Part shown: positions 5,643 to 7,056 of the stretch, in pieces
Numbering within the stretch: position 1 is the stretch's first letter
Layout of the letters: each line of letters opens with the position of its first letter
From: an uncultured Collinsella sp.
Lineage (GTDB): Bacteria > Actinomycetota > Coriobacteriia > Coriobacteriales > Coriobacteriaceae
Length of the DNA stretch: 7,056 nt
Direction of reading: 5' to 3'
Assembly (NCBI GenBank): GCA_900553165.1
Contig: USCN01000069.1
Location: 1 to 7,056 of the forward strand
The notes under the pieces: model-generated
What the model was told of the DNA's origin: nothing
The model's database searches: none
Seen by the model: only the letters and a program-made list of their open reading frames with translations
Program-made: the position numbers and the translations under genes

Positions 5643-5685
5643 AAATGGCCGGGTCGCCCCCCCACTGCGGGCGACCCGGCCATTT
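5643..5685. terminator. Hairpin terminator shared by the convergent deoR-type and HAD genes
   Basis: The arms 5643-5659 and 5669-5685 are perfect reverse complements over 17 bp (AAATGGCCGGGTCGCCC and its partner) with a 9-nt loop. The repeat begins 3 nt after the DeoR stop and ends 1 nt before the HAD stop triplet, so it serves both 3' ends. The stem ends in AAAT/ATTT pairs, giving a short U run on either strand (ATTTATTAAAT on the + side, CATTTGAGCTATTTTG on the - side). The U tracts are modest, but the stem is very stable, so bidirectional termination is likely. Confidence 0.85.
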
Positions 5686-5686
5686 A

Positions 5687-6514
5687 TTAAATCAACCCAA
5701 AGTGGCGCATGGCGGTGACAGTGCCGTCGTGTGCGACATCGTCGGTCACGTAGTCGGCGACCGCCTTGACCTCGGGCATGGCGTTGCCCATGGCGACAGC
5801 CGTCTCGACGGCAGCGAGCATGCCCAGGTCGTTACCCGAATCGCCGAAGCCAAAGGTGCGCGCGTTGCCGGTGCGACCCAGGTATTCCAGCGCTCGCGCC
5901 ACGCCCACGCCCTTGTCGATGCCCTTGGGGCTCAGCTCGCGATTCTGACCACCGGTGTTGCACAGCTCAAACTCGCGATCGATAAAGCCATCATCGTTGG
6001 CTACGCGAGCCAGGTCGCTCGCGACGATGCCTACCTTGCCCACGCGCAGACGGCCGTCGACGCGCATTTCCTCGGTGCTGTGCACCACAGAAGTGCCGAT
6101 CAGAGACGACTGCTCAACACCCGCGGGTTCCAGGGCAAAAGTAGCCACGTTGGTCTCGAAAAAGGCCTCAATCCCTGCCGCGGCCATACGGCGCGCAAGC
6201 TCCTCGATAACGTCCTCGTCAAAGCAGTCCTCATACACCACGCGGCCCTCGACCTCGAGCGTGGCGCCCGCCATGGCAACGACGCCCGCGGGGTCGAGCG
6301 CACGCAAGCTATCGGCGATGAGCCACAGGGGGCGACCCGTGCAGATAAACGCCTTGTGTCCCGCGTCGCGCAGACGATGAAACGCCTCGACGACCGCCTG
6401 CGAGGGGTGAACCGCCGAAAAGTCCTTGTCGGTCATGTTGTCGGGATCGAACGACGTTAGCGTGCCGTCCACGTCAAAAAAGAGCACAACGGATTCGGGG
6501 CACGCATCAATCAT
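5687..6514 (-). CDS. Cof-type HAD-IIB family phosphatase
   Basis: The 275-residue cytoplasmic protein has all four haloacid dehalogenase motifs: FFDVDGTLT (nucleophile Asp14, general acid/base Asp16), FICTGRP (motif II), the motif III lysine in SPKGIDKGVGV, and GFGDSGNDLGML (Asp225, Asp229). The C2-type cap between motifs II and III, the SPKG motif and the length fit the HAD-IIB/Cof subfamily, which dephosphorylates sugar phosphates and related metabolites with Mg2+. A longer frame starts at 6550, but ATG at 6512-6514 has GAAAGGA 6 nt upstream. It converges with the DeoR-type gene and diverges from the rlmK/L gene by 75 bp, so it is probably a single-gene unit and not part of the PTS operon. 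Its substrate is not identifiable from sequence. Confidence 0.94.
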   Translation of the reverse strand: MIDACPESVVLFFDVDGTLTSFDPDNMTDKDFSAVHPSQAVVEAFHRLRDAGHKAFICTGRPLWLIADSLRALDPAGVVAMAGATLEVEGRVVYEDCFDEDVIEELARRMAAAGIEAFFETNVATFALEPAGVEQSSLIGTSVVHSTEEMRVDGRLRVGKVGIVASDLARVANDDGFIDREFELCNTGGQNRELSPKGIDKGVGVARALEYLGRTGNARTFGFGDSGNDLGMLAAVETAVAMGNAMPEVKAVADYVTDDVAHDGTVTAMRHFGLI

Positions 6515-6556
6515 ATGGGTTCCTTTCGAGGATAAGGGCAAACGAAGCATCCATCA

Positions 6557-6562
6557 TATAAT
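6557..6562 (+). promoter_or_regulatory. Candidate -10 element of the rlmK/L gene
   Basis: A perfect TATAAT lies 27 bp before the ATG at 6590, placing a start site near 6569 and a leader of about 20 nt. No good -35 is found 16-18 bp upstream. On the opposite strand the overlapping TATATGAT could serve as -10 for the HAD gene, so the two divergent promoters may share this 75-bp gap (6515-6589). Confidence 0.45.
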
Positions 6563-6589
6563 GGAGCGACGCAACCAGAGAGGTCACCC

Positions 6590-7056
6590 ATGGAATTTTA
6601 CGCAAGCTGCCCCGAGGGCTTTGAGTCCGCACTCGCCGATGAGCTTAAACGCCTCGGGCTTTCGCATGTTCGCCGGCTGAAGGGCCGCGCTACATTTGAG
6701 GGCGAGCTCGAGCAAGGCTACCGCGCCTGTCTGTGGTCGCGCCTGGCGAGCCGCGTGTTCGTGGTACTCGGGCGCTTCGAGGCGCAGGATGCCGACGAGC
6801 TGTACGATAGCGTTTACGACATCGCCTGGGAGAGCATCGTCCGCCCCGGCGCCACCATCGCCATCACCGCCCGCGGCGTGACCGAGCAGCTGCGCAACAC
6901 GCGATTCTCGGCCCTGCGCGCCAAGGACGCGCTGTGCGACCACCTGGCCGAGACCACGGGCCGTCGTGCCGATGTCGATGCCGCCGATCCCGATGTTCAC
7001 CTGCTGCTTTCGCTGCGCCAGCGCCGCGCGAGCATAAGCCTGGACCTTTCAGGCGA
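6590..7056 (+). CDS. rlmKL: 23S rRNA methyltransferase RlmK/L (RlmL-type), N-terminal part (3' end outside window)
   Basis: The frame from ATG at 6590 stays open to the right edge and gives 155 residues. They align from the first residues with E. coli RlmL: an N-terminal ferredoxin-like segment (MEFYASCPEGFESALADEL), then the THUMP RNA-binding domain with YRACLWSRLASRVF (~44-57), PGATIAI (~86-92), RNTRFSALRAKDALCD (~102-117), DPDVHLLLSL (~133-142) and ASISLDLSG (~147-155). RlmL makes m2G2445 in 23S rRNA, and in many bacteria a fused RlmK part makes m7G2069; both catalytic domains would lie past the window, so the fusion cannot be seen here. GAGAGG lies 6 nt before the start. It diverges from the HAD gene. 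Confidence 0.92.
   Translation, partial: MEFYASCPEGFESALADELKRLGLSHVRRLKGRATFEGELEQGYRACLWSRLASRVFVVLGRFEAQDADELYDSVYDIAWESIVRPGATIAITARGVTEQLRNTRFSALRAKDALCDHLAETTGRRADVDAADPDVHLLLSLRQRRASISLDLSG

Noticed and set aside
5645..6460. 271-codon + strand frame opposite the HAD gene
   Set aside because: Shadow frame; it begins inside the shared terminator hairpin, has no ribosome binding site, and lies over an intact HAD phosphatase.

Overview
The window looks like a chromosomal segment of a GC-rich, anaerobic gut-type bacterium. The coding regions are GC-rich, most ribosome binding sites are strong AGGA-type, and the gene set (Tex, UlaA-like PTS, DeoR regulator, Cof-type HAD phosphatase, RlmK/L) would fit a Coriobacteriia member such as Collinsella. 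That assignment is inferred from composition and protein character only; no database search was possible.

Layout: (1) 1-1119, + strand: C-terminal half of the RNA-binding transcription accessory protein Tex, entering from the left edge. (2) 1120-1518: a 399-bp, AT-richer convergent gap with no supportable gene, holding the terminator of the minus-strand operon. (3) 4499 down to 1519, - strand: a four-gene operon in the order transaldolase, PTS EIIA, PTS EIIB, PTS EIIC. All three PTS parts resemble the L-ascorbate (Ula/Sga) family. The first two genes are separated by 9 nt and look translationally coupled; EIIA/EIIB and EIIB/EIIC are separated by 74 and 71 nt, each gap holding a hairpin. (4) 4500-4847: a 348-bp AT-rich divergent control region with several short repeats built on TCGAAAG and TTCAAAAG. 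(5) 4848-5639, + strand: a DeoR-family repressor, the likely regulator of the operon. (6) 5643-5685: a perfect 17-bp-stem hairpin between convergent genes. (7) 6514 down to 5687, - strand: a Cof-type HAD phosphatase. (8) 6590 to the right edge, + strand: N-terminal part of the 23S rRNA methyltransferase RlmK/L, divergent from the HAD gene.

How the genes work together: the DeoR protein probably senses a sugar phosphate and represses the divergent operon. The EIIA and EIIB proteins pass phosphate from HPr to the sugar taken up by the EIIC permease, and the transaldolase would act on phosphosugars in the pentose phosphate pool. The ascorbate-catabolic enzymes UlaD, UlaE, UlaF and UlaG are absent here, and the transaldolase carries transaldolase-type rather than fructose-6-phosphate-aldolase-type active-site residues, so the true substrate is open. 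Tex, the HAD phosphatase and RlmK/L look like unrelated flanking genes. I see no mobile element, CRISPR array, tRNA or rRNA, and no clearly new defence or other system; the most interesting parts are the PTS-transaldolase operon and its repeat-rich control region.
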